Positions 7,314 through 16,580 are shown, counted from the first letter of the stretch. The stretch is 64,000 bases of DNA from an uncultured Oscillospiraceae bacterium (GCA_944387065.1 CALXDM010000005.1:33478-97477); one strand, 5' to 3'. Notes: generated by a model from the sequence alone, not told the origin. Numbers and translations are program-made.

Positions 7314-8489
7314 TCAGCCCTGGCCGGAAAAGGCCGCCGGCGGCTGGGGCAGCCGCCCAAAGGCATAGGCGATGGCGTCGGCGATCCGGCGGCAGGCCCG
7401 TCCATCCCCATAGGGGTTGACTGCATGGGCCATCTGGCCATAGGCCGACGGGGATTCCAGAAGCTCTGCGCTCAGCTCCAGGATCCGCCCGGTCTCCACC
7501 CCCGCGATCTTCACCGTGCCCGCCTCCACCGCCTCGGGCCGCTCCGTCTCCCGGCGCAGGACAAGCACCGGCTTGCCCAGGGCGGGAGCCTCCTCCTGCA
7601 GGCCGCCCGAGTCGGTCATCACCAGGTAGCTGCGGGCCATCAGGTTGTGCATCTCGTCCGCCGCCAAGGGTGGGATCAGATGCACGTTGTCCAGCCCATC
7701 CAGATGGCGGTGGGCGGCCTGCTGCACCACGGGGGACAGGTGCACTGGATAGATCAGCTCCACCTGGCGGGGATAACGCCGGGCCAGCTGGGCCAGGGCC
7801 GAGAGAATCTGCTCCATGGGCTGGCCGTAGTTCTCTCGCCGGTGGCAGGTCACCAGCACCACCTTCCGGCCCTCATAGTCAATCTGATTGAGGATCTCAG
7901 TTGTAAAATGATAGTCCTTTACCACTGTTGTTTGCAAAGCGTCAATCACCGTGTTCCCGGTGACATATACCCCTTGGGTGATCCCCTCCCGGGCCAGGTT
8001 GTCCCGGTTGGAGGGGGTGGGGCAAAAGTGCAGCGTGGCCAGGCGGCCCACCAGGGAGCGGTTGAGCTCCTCTGGAAAGGGGGCGTACCGGTCTCCGGTG
8101 CGCAGCCCGGCCTCCACATGGCCCACGGCGATCTTCTGATAAAAGGCGGCCAGCGCCCCGGCAAAGGTGGTGGAGGTATCCCCATGGACTAGCACCAGGT
8201 CTGGCCTGGCCTGCTCCAGCACCCCCTCCAGGCCCAGCAGGCACTTGCTGGTGATGGTGGACAGGCTCTGCCGCGGCTCCATGATGTCCAGGTCAAACTG
8301 AGGCCGGAGCTGGAAGATGTCCAAAACCCCGTCCAGCATCTGCCGGTGCTGGGCGGTGACGCAGCAGCAGGTTTCAAACTCCTTCCGCCCCTCCAGCTCC
8401 TTGACCAGGGGGGCCATCTTGATGGCCTCCGGCCGGGTACCAAAGATGGCCATCACCTTGATTGCCCCCTCAGCGCTCAGACGGACCAT
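7314..8489 (-). CDS. mnaA: UDP-N-acetylglucosamine 2-epimerase (non-hydrolysing)
   Basis: A 391-residue enzyme that interconverts UDP-GlcNAc and UDP-ManNAc, the precursor of teichoic-acid linkage units and other surface polymers. Family motifs are FGTRPEAIKMAPL (about 16-28), GHVEAGLRT and MTDSGGLQEEAP. It overlaps the tagO gene by 20 bases and starts within it behind GAGGAAG. Together with TagO upstream and the LCP protein further up the operon it suggests synthesis and attachment of a wall glycopolymer. Confidence 0.93.
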   Translation of the reverse strand: MVRLSAEGAIKVMAIFGTRPEAIKMAPLVKELEGRKEFETCCCVTAQHRQMLDGVLDIFQLRPQFDLDIMEPRQSLSTITSKCLLGLEGVLEQARPDLVLVHGDTSTTFAGALAAFYQKIAVGHVEAGLRTGDRYAPFPEELNRSLVGRLATLHFCPTPSNRDNLAREGITQGVYVTGNTVIDALQTTVVKDYHFTTEILNQIDYEGRKVVLVTCHRRENYGQPMEQILSALAQLARRYPRQVELIYPVHLSPVVQQAAHRHLDGLDNVHLIPPLAADEMHNLMARSYLVMTDSGGLQEEAPALGKPVLVLRRETERPEAVEAGTVKIAGVETGRILELSAELLESPSAYGQMAHAVNPYGDGRACRRIADAIAYAFGRLPQPPAAFSGQG

Positions 8490-9624
8490 GCTCTTCCTCC
8501 CCTCCCTCGTCCTTCCCCTCTGTTGGCTGGCCGGGCCGAGCGCCCCCCGTGTGCCCCGCCACCAGCACCCGCCAGGCCAGCAGCGCGGCCAGGGCCGCCG
8601 CCGCCAAAAAGATCATGGCCCGCAGCGCCCCGCTGGTGGTGAGCACCACCGCGGACAGCCCCAGGATGGCGGAAATCACATAGAGCATCCCCACCGCCTG
8701 CTTCTGGGACAGGCCCATGTCGATCAGCCGGTGATGGACGTGGCTGCGGTCTGGACGCATGGGGCTTTGCCCCTTGGACAGCCGGCGGATCACGGCAAAG
8801 CACACGTCGAAGATGGGCAGGCCCAGCACCAGGAATGGGGCCACAAAGGAGATGATGGTGTACATCTTGAACATCCCCTGGATGGACATATTGGCCATGA
8901 TGAAGCCCAGGAAAGTGGCCCCTGTGTCCCCCATGAAGATCTTGGCCGGATTGAAGTTATAGGGCAGAAACCCAATGCAGGCCCCCACCAGGGCGCCCAT
9001 GATCATGGCCACGTTCAGCTCGCTGACCAGCAGGGCAATGACCAGCATGGTGGCCGAGCTGATGGTGGACACCCCGCAGGCCAGCCCGTCCAGCCCGTCG
9101 ATGAGGTTGACCGCGTTGGTGATGGCCACCACCCAGACCACCGAAAGGACGATGGCCAGCCAGTCCTCCAGCACCCAGACCGGGTTGTCGCTGAGCAGGT
9201 TGGGGTTGGACAGGATGCGGATCTGGTTGCCCGCCAGCACGGATACCAGCGCCGCGGCAATCTGCACCACAAACTTCAGCTTGGCCGGCAGGGCGTGGAT
9301 GTCGTCAAACACCCCCAGCACCACGATGATCACCGCCCCCAGCAGCATCCCCCGCTCCTCTCCATTCAGCGGCACCATCAGCACCACCGCGAACATGAAG
9401 CCCAGGAAGATGGCCAGCCCACCCAGGCGGGGAATGGGTCGGTTGTGCATCCTCCGGTTGTCCTTTGGCACGTCGATGGCCCCCACCTTTACCGAGAAGG
9501 CCTTGACCAGCGGGGTGAGCACACAGGCCATCACCGCCGCCAGCAGCAGGGTGAGCAGGATCATGCCCACGCTGCCCATATCCAGCGCCTGGCCCGGCTG
9601 TGCAATCGTCGCTATATTTGGCAT
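8470..9624 (-). CDS. tagO: Undecaprenyl-phosphate GlcNAc-1-phosphate transferase (TagO/WecA family)
   Basis: A 384-residue polytopic membrane enzyme that moves GlcNAc-1-phosphate from UDP-GlcNAc to undecaprenyl phosphate, the first step of wall teichoic acid or similar polymers. About ten membrane segments alternate with conserved cytosolic motifs: DDIHALPAKLKF, NAVNLIDGLDGLACG and the His motif HVHHRLIDMG. The PxxxDNRRMHNRPIPRLGG segment near residue 55 is typical. AGAGGAG precedes the ATG by ten bases. The C-terminal tail is hydrophilic and acidic. It is coupled to mnaA by overlap. Confidence 0.92.
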   Translation of the reverse strand: MPNIATIAQPGQALDMGSVGMILLTLLLAAVMACVLTPLVKAFSVKVGAIDVPKDNRRMHNRPIPRLGGLAIFLGFMFAVVLMVPLNGEERGMLLGAVIIVVLGVFDDIHALPAKLKFVVQIAAALVSVLAGNQIRILSNPNLLSDNPVWVLEDWLAIVLSVVWVVAITNAVNLIDGLDGLACGVSTISSATMLVIALLVSELNVAMIMGALVGACIGFLPYNFNPAKIFMGDTGATFLGFIMANMSIQGMFKMYTIISFVAPFLVLGLPIFDVCFAVIRRLSKGQSPMRPDRSHVHHRLIDMGLSQKQAVGMLYVISAILGLSAVVLTTSGALRAMIFLAAAALAALLAWRVLVAGHTGGARPGQPTEGKDEGGEEEHGPSER

Positions 9625-9647
9625 CTCACCGCAGCTCCTCTCTCGGC

Positions 9648-10664
9648 TTACAGGGCCACAAACCCCACTTTTCGATAGACCTTGCGCAGGGTCTTGTCGG
9701 CCACATAGCCCGCCCGCTGCGCACCCGCGCGGTACACCTGCTCCAGATAGGCCTTATCCTTCAGGATGCGCTCGGCCTCCTCCCGGATGGGGCGCAGCGC
9801 CTCGATCACCGCCTCCCCCACCGCCGGCTTGAACACGCCGTAGCCCTGGCCGTCAAACTCCCGCTCGATCTGGGCATAGTCCTTGCCAGTGACGGCGGAA
9901 TAGATGTTCATCAGGTTGGCCACCCCAGGCTTGGCCGCCGGGTCGTAGCGCACGCACCGCTGGGTATCGCTGTCGGTCACCGCCCGCTTGAACTTGCGCT
10001 GGATGTCCTCCGGCCGCTCCATGAGGAACACGCACCCCTCGGGGGCGGACTTGCTCATCTTGCTGTCCGGCGCGGTCAGCCCCATGATCCGGGCCCCCGC
10101 CTTGGGGATATACGGCTCGGGCATTTTGAACACTTCGCCGTAGATGCCGTTGAAGCGCTGGACGATATTCCGGGTCAGCTCCACGTGCTGCTTCTGATCC
10201 TCCCCCACCGGCACATAGTCGGGCTGGTAGAGCAGAATGTCCGCAGCCATGAGGGCCGGGTAGGTAAACAGCCCCCCGTTGACGTTGTCCCCGTGCTTGG
10301 CCGACTTGTCCTTGAACTGGGTCATCCGGGACAGCTCCCCAAACATGGTAAAGCAGTTGAGCACCCAGCCCAGCTGGGCGTGCTGGGGCACATGGGACTG
10401 GATGAACAGGGTGTTGCGCTCCGGATCCAGGCCGCAGGCGATGTACTGGGCCAGCTGCTCCAGGGTGCGCCGGCGCAGATCGGCGGGGGTCTGCCGCACT
10501 GTGATGGTGTGCAGGTCTGCCATAAAATAGTAGCAGTCAAACTCCTCCGCCCGGTCCCGCCAGTTCTGGATGGCCCCCAGGTAGTTGCCCAGGTGCAGAT
10601 CCCCGCTGGGCTGGATGCCGGAGAGCATAACCTTCCGCTTTGCTTGTGCTTCCATTGTGCTCAC
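9648..10664 (-). CDS. trpS: Tryptophanyl-tRNA synthetase
   Basis: A 338-residue class I synthetase charging tRNA-Trp. The HIGH-type motif is GIQPSGDLHLGNYLG (about 16-30) and the KMSKS loop is DSKMSKSAP near residue 200. Length is normal. The GTG at 10664 and the ATG at 10655 both have acceptable sites (AGGA and AAAGG); the difference is three residues. It lies 39 bases after rsfS with no T-box leader, so it is expressed with the operon rather than through a tryptophan-specific leader. Confidence 0.95.
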   Translation of the reverse strand: MSTMEAQAKRKVMLSGIQPSGDLHLGNYLGAIQNWRDRAEEFDCYYFMADLHTITVRQTPADLRRRTLEQLAQYIACGLDPERNTLFIQSHVPQHAQLGWVLNCFTMFGELSRMTQFKDKSAKHGDNVNGGLFTYPALMAADILLYQPDYVPVGEDQKQHVELTRNIVQRFNGIYGEVFKMPEPYIPKAGARIMGLTAPDSKMSKSAPEGCVFLMERPEDIQRKFKRAVTDSDTQRCVRYDPAAKPGVANLMNIYSAVTGKDYAQIEREFDGQGYGVFKPAVGEAVIEALRPIREEAERILKDKAYLEQVYRAGAQRAGYVADKTLRKVYRKVGFVAL

Positions 10665-10703
10665 ACCTTTTCCTCATGATCTCCCCCCGGCGGCCTGGGG
10701 AGG

Positions 10704-11075
10704 CTACCCCTGCCCTGTCCCCTCCAGGTAGCGGGCAGGGTCTACCGGCACCGCGTCCGACCACAGCCGCTCCAGGGCATAGAACTGCCTGGCCTGGACG
10801 GTGAACACGTGGACCACCACCGCCGAGTAGTCCAGCAGGGTCCACTCCCCGCCCCGGTGCCCCTCGATGTGGTGGGGCGCCTCCCCCCTCAGGTCCATGG
10901 CCTCCTCCACCGCCTCGCACAGGGCTCGCACCTGGGTGGCGGAGGCCCCTGTACACAGCACGAAGTAATCGGCCAACGTGGTCTGGTCCCGGGTATAAAG
11001 CACCCGGATGTCCTCTCCCTTCTTCCCGTCCAAAGCCCGTACGGCAATGGCGGTCAGTTCTTCCGCTGTCAACAA
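10704..11075 (-). CDS. rsfS: Ribosomal silencing factor RsfS
   Basis: A 123-residue RsfS/Iojap protein that binds ribosomal protein uL14 and blocks subunit joining in poor growth conditions. Family motifs are LADYFVLCTGAS and HHIEGHRGGEWTLLDYSAVVVHVF. The start is a TTG preceded by AAAGGAG at eight bases. In Firmicutes rsfS regularly follows nadD and yqeK, and here it follows the nadD-yqeK fusion with the LCP gene between them. Confidence 0.93.
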   Translation of the reverse strand: MLTAEELTAIAVRALDGKKGEDIRVLYTRDQTTLADYFVLCTGASATQVRALCEAVEEAMDLRGEAPHHIEGHRGGEWTLLDYSAVVVHVFTVQARQFYALERLWSDAVPVDPARYLEGTGQG

Positions 11076-11098
11076 AGTTGCCGCTCCTTTCCTTGCCT

Positions 11099-12517
11099 TT
11101 ATGGCTGCGTCTCCGTCTCATCCTGGACTTCCACCGGGTCGGTGGGGGTGGAGGTGGCAGACGGTGGGTCCCCCGCCCCAGGTTGGTCTGACGCCACAGG
11201 CTCCTGGGAGGCTGACGGCCCCCCTGGCCCCTCCGGCTCCTGGGTCGCCCCTGGCTCCTGGGACACCTCCGGCTCCTGGGTCGCCGGGGCGCTGGACTGG
11301 GGCGGCTGGGAGGCGGCTGGGGCGCTGGGCAGCACCGACGGCTCCGGCTCCGGGGTGGATACCACAGATGGAATGCCCGCCGAAGGGTCGGCCAACACCC
11401 CGGTGCTGGAGGACAGAGTGCCGTTGCTGTTCACTGTGATCAGGTCCAGCTCGTTGAGGGTCACCTCGTCCACAAAGGGATTGAGGGACTCGTTGATCAG
11501 CTCCAGCAAGGCGCTCTGGTTTGGGTAGACCCGGCCGTAGTAGGGGTTGCCCTGAGCCACGCCGTAGTAGGGCATGGTGACGAAGTTCACATCGTCCACG
11601 CTCAGCCCACCCAGCACCGCCTGGGAGCCGAACCAGAACAGGTTCTCAATGGTCAGGTCGCTGGTGACGTTCTGCCCGAACAGGGAGGCCAGCTCCCCAA
11701 TCTTGGTGATGTTTCGCAGCTGGAGGGTCTGGCTGAGCACCGCTTTGAGAAAGTCATTGCGCATCTCAATCCGGGTGATGTCGCTGCCGCCCCCCGGGTT
11801 TCCATAGGGGCTGCCGTAATTGTTGTGCCGCCAGCGGATCACCTTCATGGCGTCCTCCCCGTTGAGGAACTGGTTGCCCGGCTCGAAGTGGATATGCAGG
11901 TCCTGATAGGGATCATCATAATCCATATGGTACGGGATGTCAAACCAGACCCCGCCGATGGCGTCCACCATCTGGCCCACGATCTGCCAGTCGATCATGA
12001 CGTAGTAGTCGGGGACAAAGCCCACCAGCTCGGCCACCTCGCTCTTCAGCCCCTGGGCCCCTTCCTCCCCCTGGCCGTACCGGTTGTATACCGCGTTGAG
12101 CATCTTCTGGGTCACCGACCGGCCGCTGGAGTTGATCAGGGTGTCCCGGGGGAAGGACATCACCGTGGCCTGCTGGTTGGTCACGTCGTAGGACACCAGC
12201 ATCATCACGTCGGTCAGCCCCGAGGTCTCGTCGGGCCCAAAGATCAGGATGGTGTAGAAGTCCTCGCTCTTGCGCGCCCCGCTCACCTTGGGCTGGACCG
12301 AGTCGATGTCCACCCCCGCGCTGCTGTCCGGCCTCCCGCTGGCATTGGGGTCGCCCCCGGGTAGCTCGGGCCGCCGCACCCACCGGCTCCACAGCGCGGC
12401 AATGGTGGCCGCCAGCACCATGATCACCGCCAGCACGATCAGGATGATCGCCCGCCGCCACTCCTTCCGCCGCCCACCGGGCGCCTCTCTCTTTCTGTTG
12501 CCGTGGTTTGCCGTCAT
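11099..12517 (-). CDS. LytR-CpsA-Psr (LCP) family glycopolymer transferase
   Basis: A 472-residue protein: a basic N-terminus, one membrane segment (about 22-45), an LCP domain (about 85-330) and a long low-complexity tail (about 375-472) made of Ser, Pro, Glu and Gln with repeated SQEP/TQEP units. The LCP core contains FGPDETSGLTDVMMLVSY, MSFPRDTLI and RWRHNNYG, with the acidic and Arg residues that hold a polyprenyl pyrophosphate substrate. LCP enzymes attach wall teichoic acids or capsule to peptidoglycan outside the membrane. The operon also encodes TagO and MnaA. The start overlaps the nadD-yqeK stop as ATGA. Confidence 0.9.
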   Translation of the reverse strand: MTANHGNRKREAPGGRRKEWRRAIILIVLAVIMVLAATIAALWSRWVRRPELPGGDPNASGRPDSSAGVDIDSVQPKVSGARKSEDFYTILIFGPDETSGLTDVMMLVSYDVTNQQATVMSFPRDTLINSSGRSVTQKMLNAVYNRYGQGEEGAQGLKSEVAELVGFVPDYYVMIDWQIVGQMVDAIGGVWFDIPYHMDYDDPYQDLHIHFEPGNQFLNGEDAMKVIRWRHNNYGSPYGNPGGGSDITRIEMRNDFLKAVLSQTLQLRNITKIGELASLFGQNVTSDLTIENLFWFGSQAVLGGLSVDDVNFVTMPYYGVAQGNPYYGRVYPNQSALLELINESLNPFVDEVTLNELDLITVNSNGTLSSSTGVLADPSAGIPSVVSTPEPEPSVLPSAPAASQPPQSSAPATQEPEVSQEPGATQEPEGPGGPSASQEPVASDQPGAGDPPSATSTPTDPVEVQDETETQP

Positions 12518-13719
12518 AGTGAAAGCCCTTTCCGCAGTGTCTGCTCCGCTTCCAAGGTATTGGGATGGATCTGGCGGCCCAGCGCCCGCATCTCCTGGAT
12601 GGACAGCTCCACCCCCATCAGCACTGCCCGGTCCAGGTCCTCATAAGCCAGGCGGCGCATCTGCGCCACCTCCGGGAAGTCCCGGGTGGGCTCCATATAG
12701 TCAGCCAGGTAGAGCAGCTTCTCCTCCAGCGTCATATTGCCCCGCCCGGTGGTGTGGTACAAAATGGCCCGGACCACCGTTTCGCTCTGTCCGAACACGG
12801 CTTTGGCCAGCGCCGCCCCGCTCTTGGCGTGCAGCAGCTTGCCCGCCCCCTGCTCCATTTGGTCCAGCGCCACACCGTACCGGCGGCAGATCTCCAGGTG
12901 CTCCTGCCGGCCCAGGTACTTGGTGCAGTCGTGGAGGATGCCCGCCCGGCGCATCTCCTCCGGATCCGCCCCCCAGCGTTCGGCCAGCCGTGCCCCCTCC
13001 TCCTCCACCCCACGGATATGGGCCAGCCGCTTGGCCTTCACCATGGAGTAGGAGACGCAGCGCAGCTGCTCCAGGGTGAGCCGGTCCAGCTCCACCTGGG
13101 TCCCATATAGCTTTTTCCGCAGGATGTAACCGTATACCGCCTGGGGCAGATAGTCTGCGCCCTCCCCTCGGGCCAGCAGAGCGCGCAGCTGGGTGGAGGA
13201 GACGTCCACCAGCTCCTGGCTGGGGATGGCCATGGTCACCACCTGAGCCCCATAGTCCCGGCGCAGCCGCTCTGCCTGGGGCTGCAGCAGGACCAAAGCG
13301 TCGCCAGCGCTCCGCCCAAAGGCGCACACCCCCGCCAGGGACAGCACGTCCTCCGGCTGGTGCCATTGCTGGAGGGTAGCAAACATATCCGCCCCCATCA
13401 GCAGCCACAGCTGCGCCCCGGGCCACTGTTGGGCCATCTGGCGCAGGGTGTCCACGGTGTAGCTCTTCCCAGGCCGGCGCACCTCCCCGTCCCACACCCG
13501 AACCAACTCCGGCTGCAGCAGTTGGTCGGCCAAAAGGGCGGTCATCTCCAGGCGCTGAACGTCGGTGGGGCTGCCGGCGGGCAGGTCCTTGTGGGGCGGC
13601 GTCCCCGCCGGGATGAAGATCAATCGGTCCAGCCTCAGGGTGGCCGCCGCCGCCCGGGCCGCCGCCAAGTGCCCCCCATGGGGCGGATTGAACGTCCCTC
13701 CATAAAGCCCGATGTTCAT
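12514..13719 (-). CDS. nadD: Nicotinate-nucleotide adenylyltransferase fused to a YqeK-type HD phosphohydrolase
   Basis: A 401-residue fusion. Residues 1-205 are NadD, which makes deamido-NAD from nicotinate mononucleotide: the nucleotidyl-transferase motif GGTFNPPHGGH lies at 7-17 and VSSTQLRALL near 180. Residues about 210-401 are an HD domain of the YqeK type (AGILHDCTKYLG, later LLYLADYMEPTRDFP), a family that hydrolyses diadenosine tetraphosphate. In Bacillus the two are separate adjacent genes. The ATG at 13719 is chosen because the NadD N-terminus (MNIGLYGGTFNPPH) starts there and AAAGGTGG lies upstream. No stop or frameshift separates the domains. Confidence 0.92.
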   Translation of the reverse strand: MNIGLYGGTFNPPHGGHLAAARAAAATLRLDRLIFIPAGTPPHKDLPAGSPTDVQRLEMTALLADQLLQPELVRVWDGEVRRPGKSYTVDTLRQMAQQWPGAQLWLLMGADMFATLQQWHQPEDVLSLAGVCAFGRSAGDALVLLQPQAERLRRDYGAQVVTMAIPSQELVDVSSTQLRALLARGEGADYLPQAVYGYILRKKLYGTQVELDRLTLEQLRCVSYSMVKAKRLAHIRGVEEEGARLAERWGADPEEMRRAGILHDCTKYLGRQEHLEICRRYGVALDQMEQGAGKLLHAKSGAALAKAVFGQSETVVRAILYHTTGRGNMTLEEKLLYLADYMEPTRDFPEVAQMRRLAYEDLDRAVLMGVELSIQEMRALGRQIHPNTLEAEQTLRKGLSL

Positions 13720-13757
13720 GCCATCCACCACCTTTCCCCCAGTCGGGCAGCCCCAGC

Positions 13758-14063
13758 TCACCGAACCAGCTTGATCCGCTTGTCCTTCTCCTTGCTGTGG
13801 CTCTCCCGATACAGCACAAACCGGCTCCCGATGACCTGGATCACCTCGCTGCGGGTGGCCTTGGCCAGCGCCTGCGCCCCCTCCCGGGCAGACAGGGGAC
13901 AGTTGTCCAACACTCTGCCCTTGATCAGCTCCCGGGCCTCCAGCGCGTCGTCCGTCTGCTGGATCAGGTTGTCCCCCACCCCATCCTTGCCCAGGTGCAC
14001 GATGGTATCCAGCCCGTTGGCCAGCCCCCGCAGCTGCGCGCGCTGCTTGCTTGTCAAGTCCAT
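13758..14063 (-). CDS. yhbY: YhbY-family RNA-binding protein
   Basis: A 101-residue CRM-domain protein. The N-terminal LTSKQRAQLRGLANGLD and the central HLGKDGVGDNLIQQ are the family signature, and a basic tail (SKEKDKRIKLVR) follows. YhbY proteins bind pre-50S ribosome particles. AGGAGGAAAGGAT lies directly before the ATG. Its position just upstream of nadD and downstream of rdgB/rph is the common Firmicutes arrangement. Confidence 0.93.
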   Translation of the reverse strand: MDLTSKQRAQLRGLANGLDTIVHLGKDGVGDNLIQQTDDALEARELIKGRVLDNCPLSAREGAQALAKATRSEVIQVIGSRFVLYRESHSKEKDKRIKLVR

Positions 14064-14124
14064 ATCCTTTCCTCCTCTTCCCCCTTGCCGTCCGAGGGCC
14101 AGGCCCCGCCATGCCCCCGGCCCG

Positions 14125-14712
14125 TCACCGCTCCAGATACCGCTTCAGCTCCACCTGAAAGGCCCGCAGGGCCTGGCCCCGGTGGGAAATGGCATTCTTC
14201 TCCTCCGGCGAGAGCTGGGCAAAGGTCTTTTTCAGCTGGGGCAGGAAGAACACCGGGTCGTAGCCAAACCCGCCCTCCCCCATGGGGGTGAAGGCGATGG
14301 TGCCCGGGCACTCGCCCCGGGCGGTGAGCACCGTCCCGTCGGGCAGGCAGCAGGTGATGACCGATACGAACTTGGCCGCCCGGGGCTGTCCCCTCAGGTT
14401 TTCCAAAAGCAGACGGCACCGGCCCGCGTCGTCCAGGCCGGGCCCGCCGTACCGGGCGGAATACACCCCCGGCGCGCCCCCCAGCGCGTCCACGCACAGC
14501 CCCGAGTCGTCTGCGATGGCGGGCAGGCCGCTGGCCTCCATCACCGCCTGGGCCTTGAGCCGGGCGTTCTCCTCAAAGGTGGTCCCGGTCTCCTCCACTT
14601 CCACGTTTACCCCCACGTCCCGCTGCAGGCACACCTCCACCCCCAGCTGGGACAGGATCTGCGCCATCTCTTGCAGCTTTTTCCCGTTCTGACTGGCCAG
14701 CACCAATTTCAT
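14125..14712 (-). CDS. rdgB: XTP/dITP pyrophosphatase (HAM1/RdgB family)
   Basis: A 195-residue house-cleaning nucleotide hydrolase that removes ITP, dITP and XTP before they enter nucleic acids. Motifs are LASQNGKKLQEM (5-16), ETGTTFEENARLKA (about 41-54), ADDSGLCVDAL, YSARYGG and GEGGFGYDPVFF. The length is standard. It starts inside the rph stop codon (ATGA overlap), the usual rph-rdgB coupling. Confidence 0.95.
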   Translation of the reverse strand: MKLVLASQNGKKLQEMAQILSQLGVEVCLQRDVGVNVEVEETGTTFEENARLKAQAVMEASGLPAIADDSGLCVDALGGAPGVYSARYGGPGLDDAGRCRLLLENLRGQPRAAKFVSVITCCLPDGTVLTARGECPGTIAFTPMGEGGFGYDPVFFLPQLKKTFAQLSPEEKNAISHRGQALRAFQVELKRYLER

Positions 14713-15431
14713 ATCCTGCCCCCCAATGCCGCTTTCTGCATCTGCTGGAGCGCCTCAATGCCCTTCTGGCACAGCTCCACCAGCCCCCGCTGCTCGGCTA
14801 CGGTGAAGGCCCTTCCCTCCCCGGTGCCTTGCAGCTCCACGATGTCTCCGGCCTCGTTCATCACGCAGTTCAAGTCCACCTGGGCCCGGGAGTCCTCCTC
14901 ATAGCACAGGTCCAGCATGGGCCGCTCGTCCACAATGCCAGCGGACACCGCTGTCACCATGTGCCGGATGGGGCTGCGGGGCAGCACCCCCTCCTCCACC
15001 AGCTTCCGGCAGGCCAGGGCCAGGGCCACAAACCCGCCGGTGACCGAGGCGGTACGGGTGCCCCCATCCCCCTGGAGCACGTCGCAGTCCACGGTGATGG
15101 TCAGGTCGGGCAGCAGGGTCAGATCCACCGCCGCCCGCAGGGAGCGGCCGATCAGCCGCTGGATTTCCGCCGAGCGGGGGGCCAGCTTCAGCCGAGAGAC
15201 GTCCCGGCGGGAGCGCTCCCGGTTGGCCCGGGGCAGCATGGCGTACTCCGCCGTCACCCAGCCCGTCCCCTCCGGCACATGCCGGGGGGCAAAGCGCTCC
15301 ACGCTGGCGCAGCACAGCACCTTGGTATTGCCCCAGGTGAGCAGCACGCCTCCCTCGGGAAAGCGCACAAAATCCGTTTGAAATTCTACGTTTCGCAGTT
15401 CATCGTATGCACGTCCATCCAAGCGAGCCAT
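14709..15431 (-). CDS. rph: Ribonuclease PH
   Basis: A 240-residue phosphorolytic 3'-5' exoribonuclease that trims tRNA precursors. Diagnostic stretches are FPEGGVLLTWGNTKVLC, WVTAEYAMLPRANRER, the conserved DVLQGDGGTRTASVTGG with phosphate-binding Arg, and LDLCYEEDSRAQVDLN. A GGAGGAAACAGC site precedes the ATG. It is coupled to rdgB downstream. Confidence 0.95.
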   Translation of the reverse strand: MARLDGRAYDELRNVEFQTDFVRFPEGGVLLTWGNTKVLCCASVERFAPRHVPEGTGWVTAEYAMLPRANRERSRRDVSRLKLAPRSAEIQRLIGRSLRAAVDLTLLPDLTITVDCDVLQGDGGTRTASVTGGFVALALACRKLVEEGVLPRSPIRHMVTAVSAGIVDERPMLDLCYEEDSRAQVDLNCVMNEAGDIVELQGTGEGRAFTVAEQRGLVELCQKGIEALQQMQKAALGGRI

Positions 15432-15465
15432 GCTGTTTCCTCCTTGTCTTGCCCAGCTTTCTCCC

Positions 15466-15684
15466 TCATATCCCCGGCCTCTCCTGGATCAGCAGGTAGA
15501 GAAGAACCGCCGTCCCCACCACGGCAATCGCCGCCCCGGCCACCCGGGCGGTCCGGATCGCGGACTTTGGGGCGCCGGACTTCCCGTATTTTTGCTGAAA
15601 GGAACGGGAAACCGTGGGCTTTATGGCATAAACGATGCAATAGACCACTGTCAATGCCAGCAGCGTGATCCAGATGTCTCTCAT
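15466..15684 (-). CDS. Small two-segment membrane protein of unknown function
   Basis: A 72-residue protein: a first membrane segment (about 4-22), a basic loop (KPTVSRSFQQKYGKSGAPKSAIR) and a second segment (about 47-66). No family was recognised. It starts inside the ftsY stop codon as ATGA and lies 35 bases before rph, so it is a true member of the operon. It may be a small accessory membrane protein; there is no evidence for a role in FtsY-dependent export beyond the overlap. Confidence 0.7.
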   Translation of the reverse strand: MRDIWITLLALTVVYCIVYAIKPTVSRSFQQKYGKSGAPKSAIRTARVAGAAIAVVGTAVLLYLLIQERPGI

Positions 15685-16547
15685 AGCAGCGCCTGGACAA
15701 AGGCCTGGGGGTCAAAGGGCTGCAGGTCGTCCACCCCTTCCCCCACGCCCACGTACTTCACCGGCACGCCTAGTTCCTTGGCGATGGCGATGACGATGCC
15801 ACCCTTGGCCGTGCCGTCCAGCTTGGTTAGCACGATGCCGGTCACCTGGGCCGCCTGGGAGAACTGCTTGGCCTGGATCAGACCGTTCTGTCCGGTGGTG
15901 GCGTCCAGCACCAGCAGATTCTCCCGGCTGGAGTCCGGACACTCCCGCTGGATGACCCGGGAGATCTTGTTCAGCTCGTTCATCAAGTTCTGCTTGTTGT
16001 GCAGCCGCCCGGCGGTGTCCACCAGCACCACGTCGGCCCGCCTGGCTTTGGCCGCGGCCATGGCGTCGTAGACCACGGCAGCGGGGTCGGCCCCCTCGTG
16101 CTGGCGGATCAGCTCCACCCCAGCCCGCTGGGCCCAGACGGCCAACTGGTCGGCGGCGGCGGCCCGGAAGGTGTCCCCCGCACACATCAGGACCTTTTTC
16201 CCCTCCCCGTGCCAGCGGGCGGCCAGCTTGCCGATGGAGGTGGTCTTCCCCACCCCGTTGACCCCGATGACCAGCACCACCGCCGGCGTCCTGGACAGCT
16301 CCATGGCGCAGTCCTGCTGGGAGAGGGCCTGGGTCAGGATCTCCCGCATACAGGCCCTGGCCCCCTCCACATCCTTGATCTTCTCCTGGCGGCAGCGCGC
16401 CCGCAGCTCCTCCACCGCCTCCAGGGTGGTCTGGGCCCCCATGTCGGCCATGACCAGCGACTCCTCCAGCTGGTCATAGAAATCGTCATCTAGCTGGGAG
16501 AACCCGCTGAAGATGCCGATTTTTTTGATCTTGTCAAACAGTCCCAT
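15681..16547 (-). CDS. ftsY: Signal recognition particle receptor FtsY
   Basis: A 288-residue SRP GTPase that docks ribosome-nascent chain complexes at the membrane. It has only the N and G domains and lacks the long acidic A domain of Gram-negative FtsY. The P-loop GVNGVGKTT is at 95-103, followed by [24 protein letters not shown] and [10 protein letters not shown]. The ATG at 16547 has GAAGGAGAC upstream and begins the normal [10 protein letters not shown]-terminus. It lies downstream of smc, as in most Firmicutes, but the smc-ftsY gap is expanded by a repeat array. Confidence 0.95.
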   Translation of the reverse strand: MGLFDKIKKIGIFSGFSQLDDDFYDQLEESLVMADMGAQTTLEAVEELRARCRQEKIKDVEGARACMREILTQALSQQDCAMELSRTPAVVLVIGVNGVGKTTSIGKLAARWHGEGKKVLMCAGDTFRAAAADQLAVWAQRAGVELIRQHEGADPAAVVYDAMAAAKARRADVVLVDTAGRLHNKQNLMNELNKISRVIQRECPDSSRENLLVLDATTGQNGLIQAKQFSQAAQVTGIVLTKLDGTAKGGIVIAIAKELGVPVKYVGVGEGVDDLQPFDPQAFVQALL

Positions 16548-16580
16548 GGCGTCTCCTTCCCTCCGACTGGCATCTGATGC

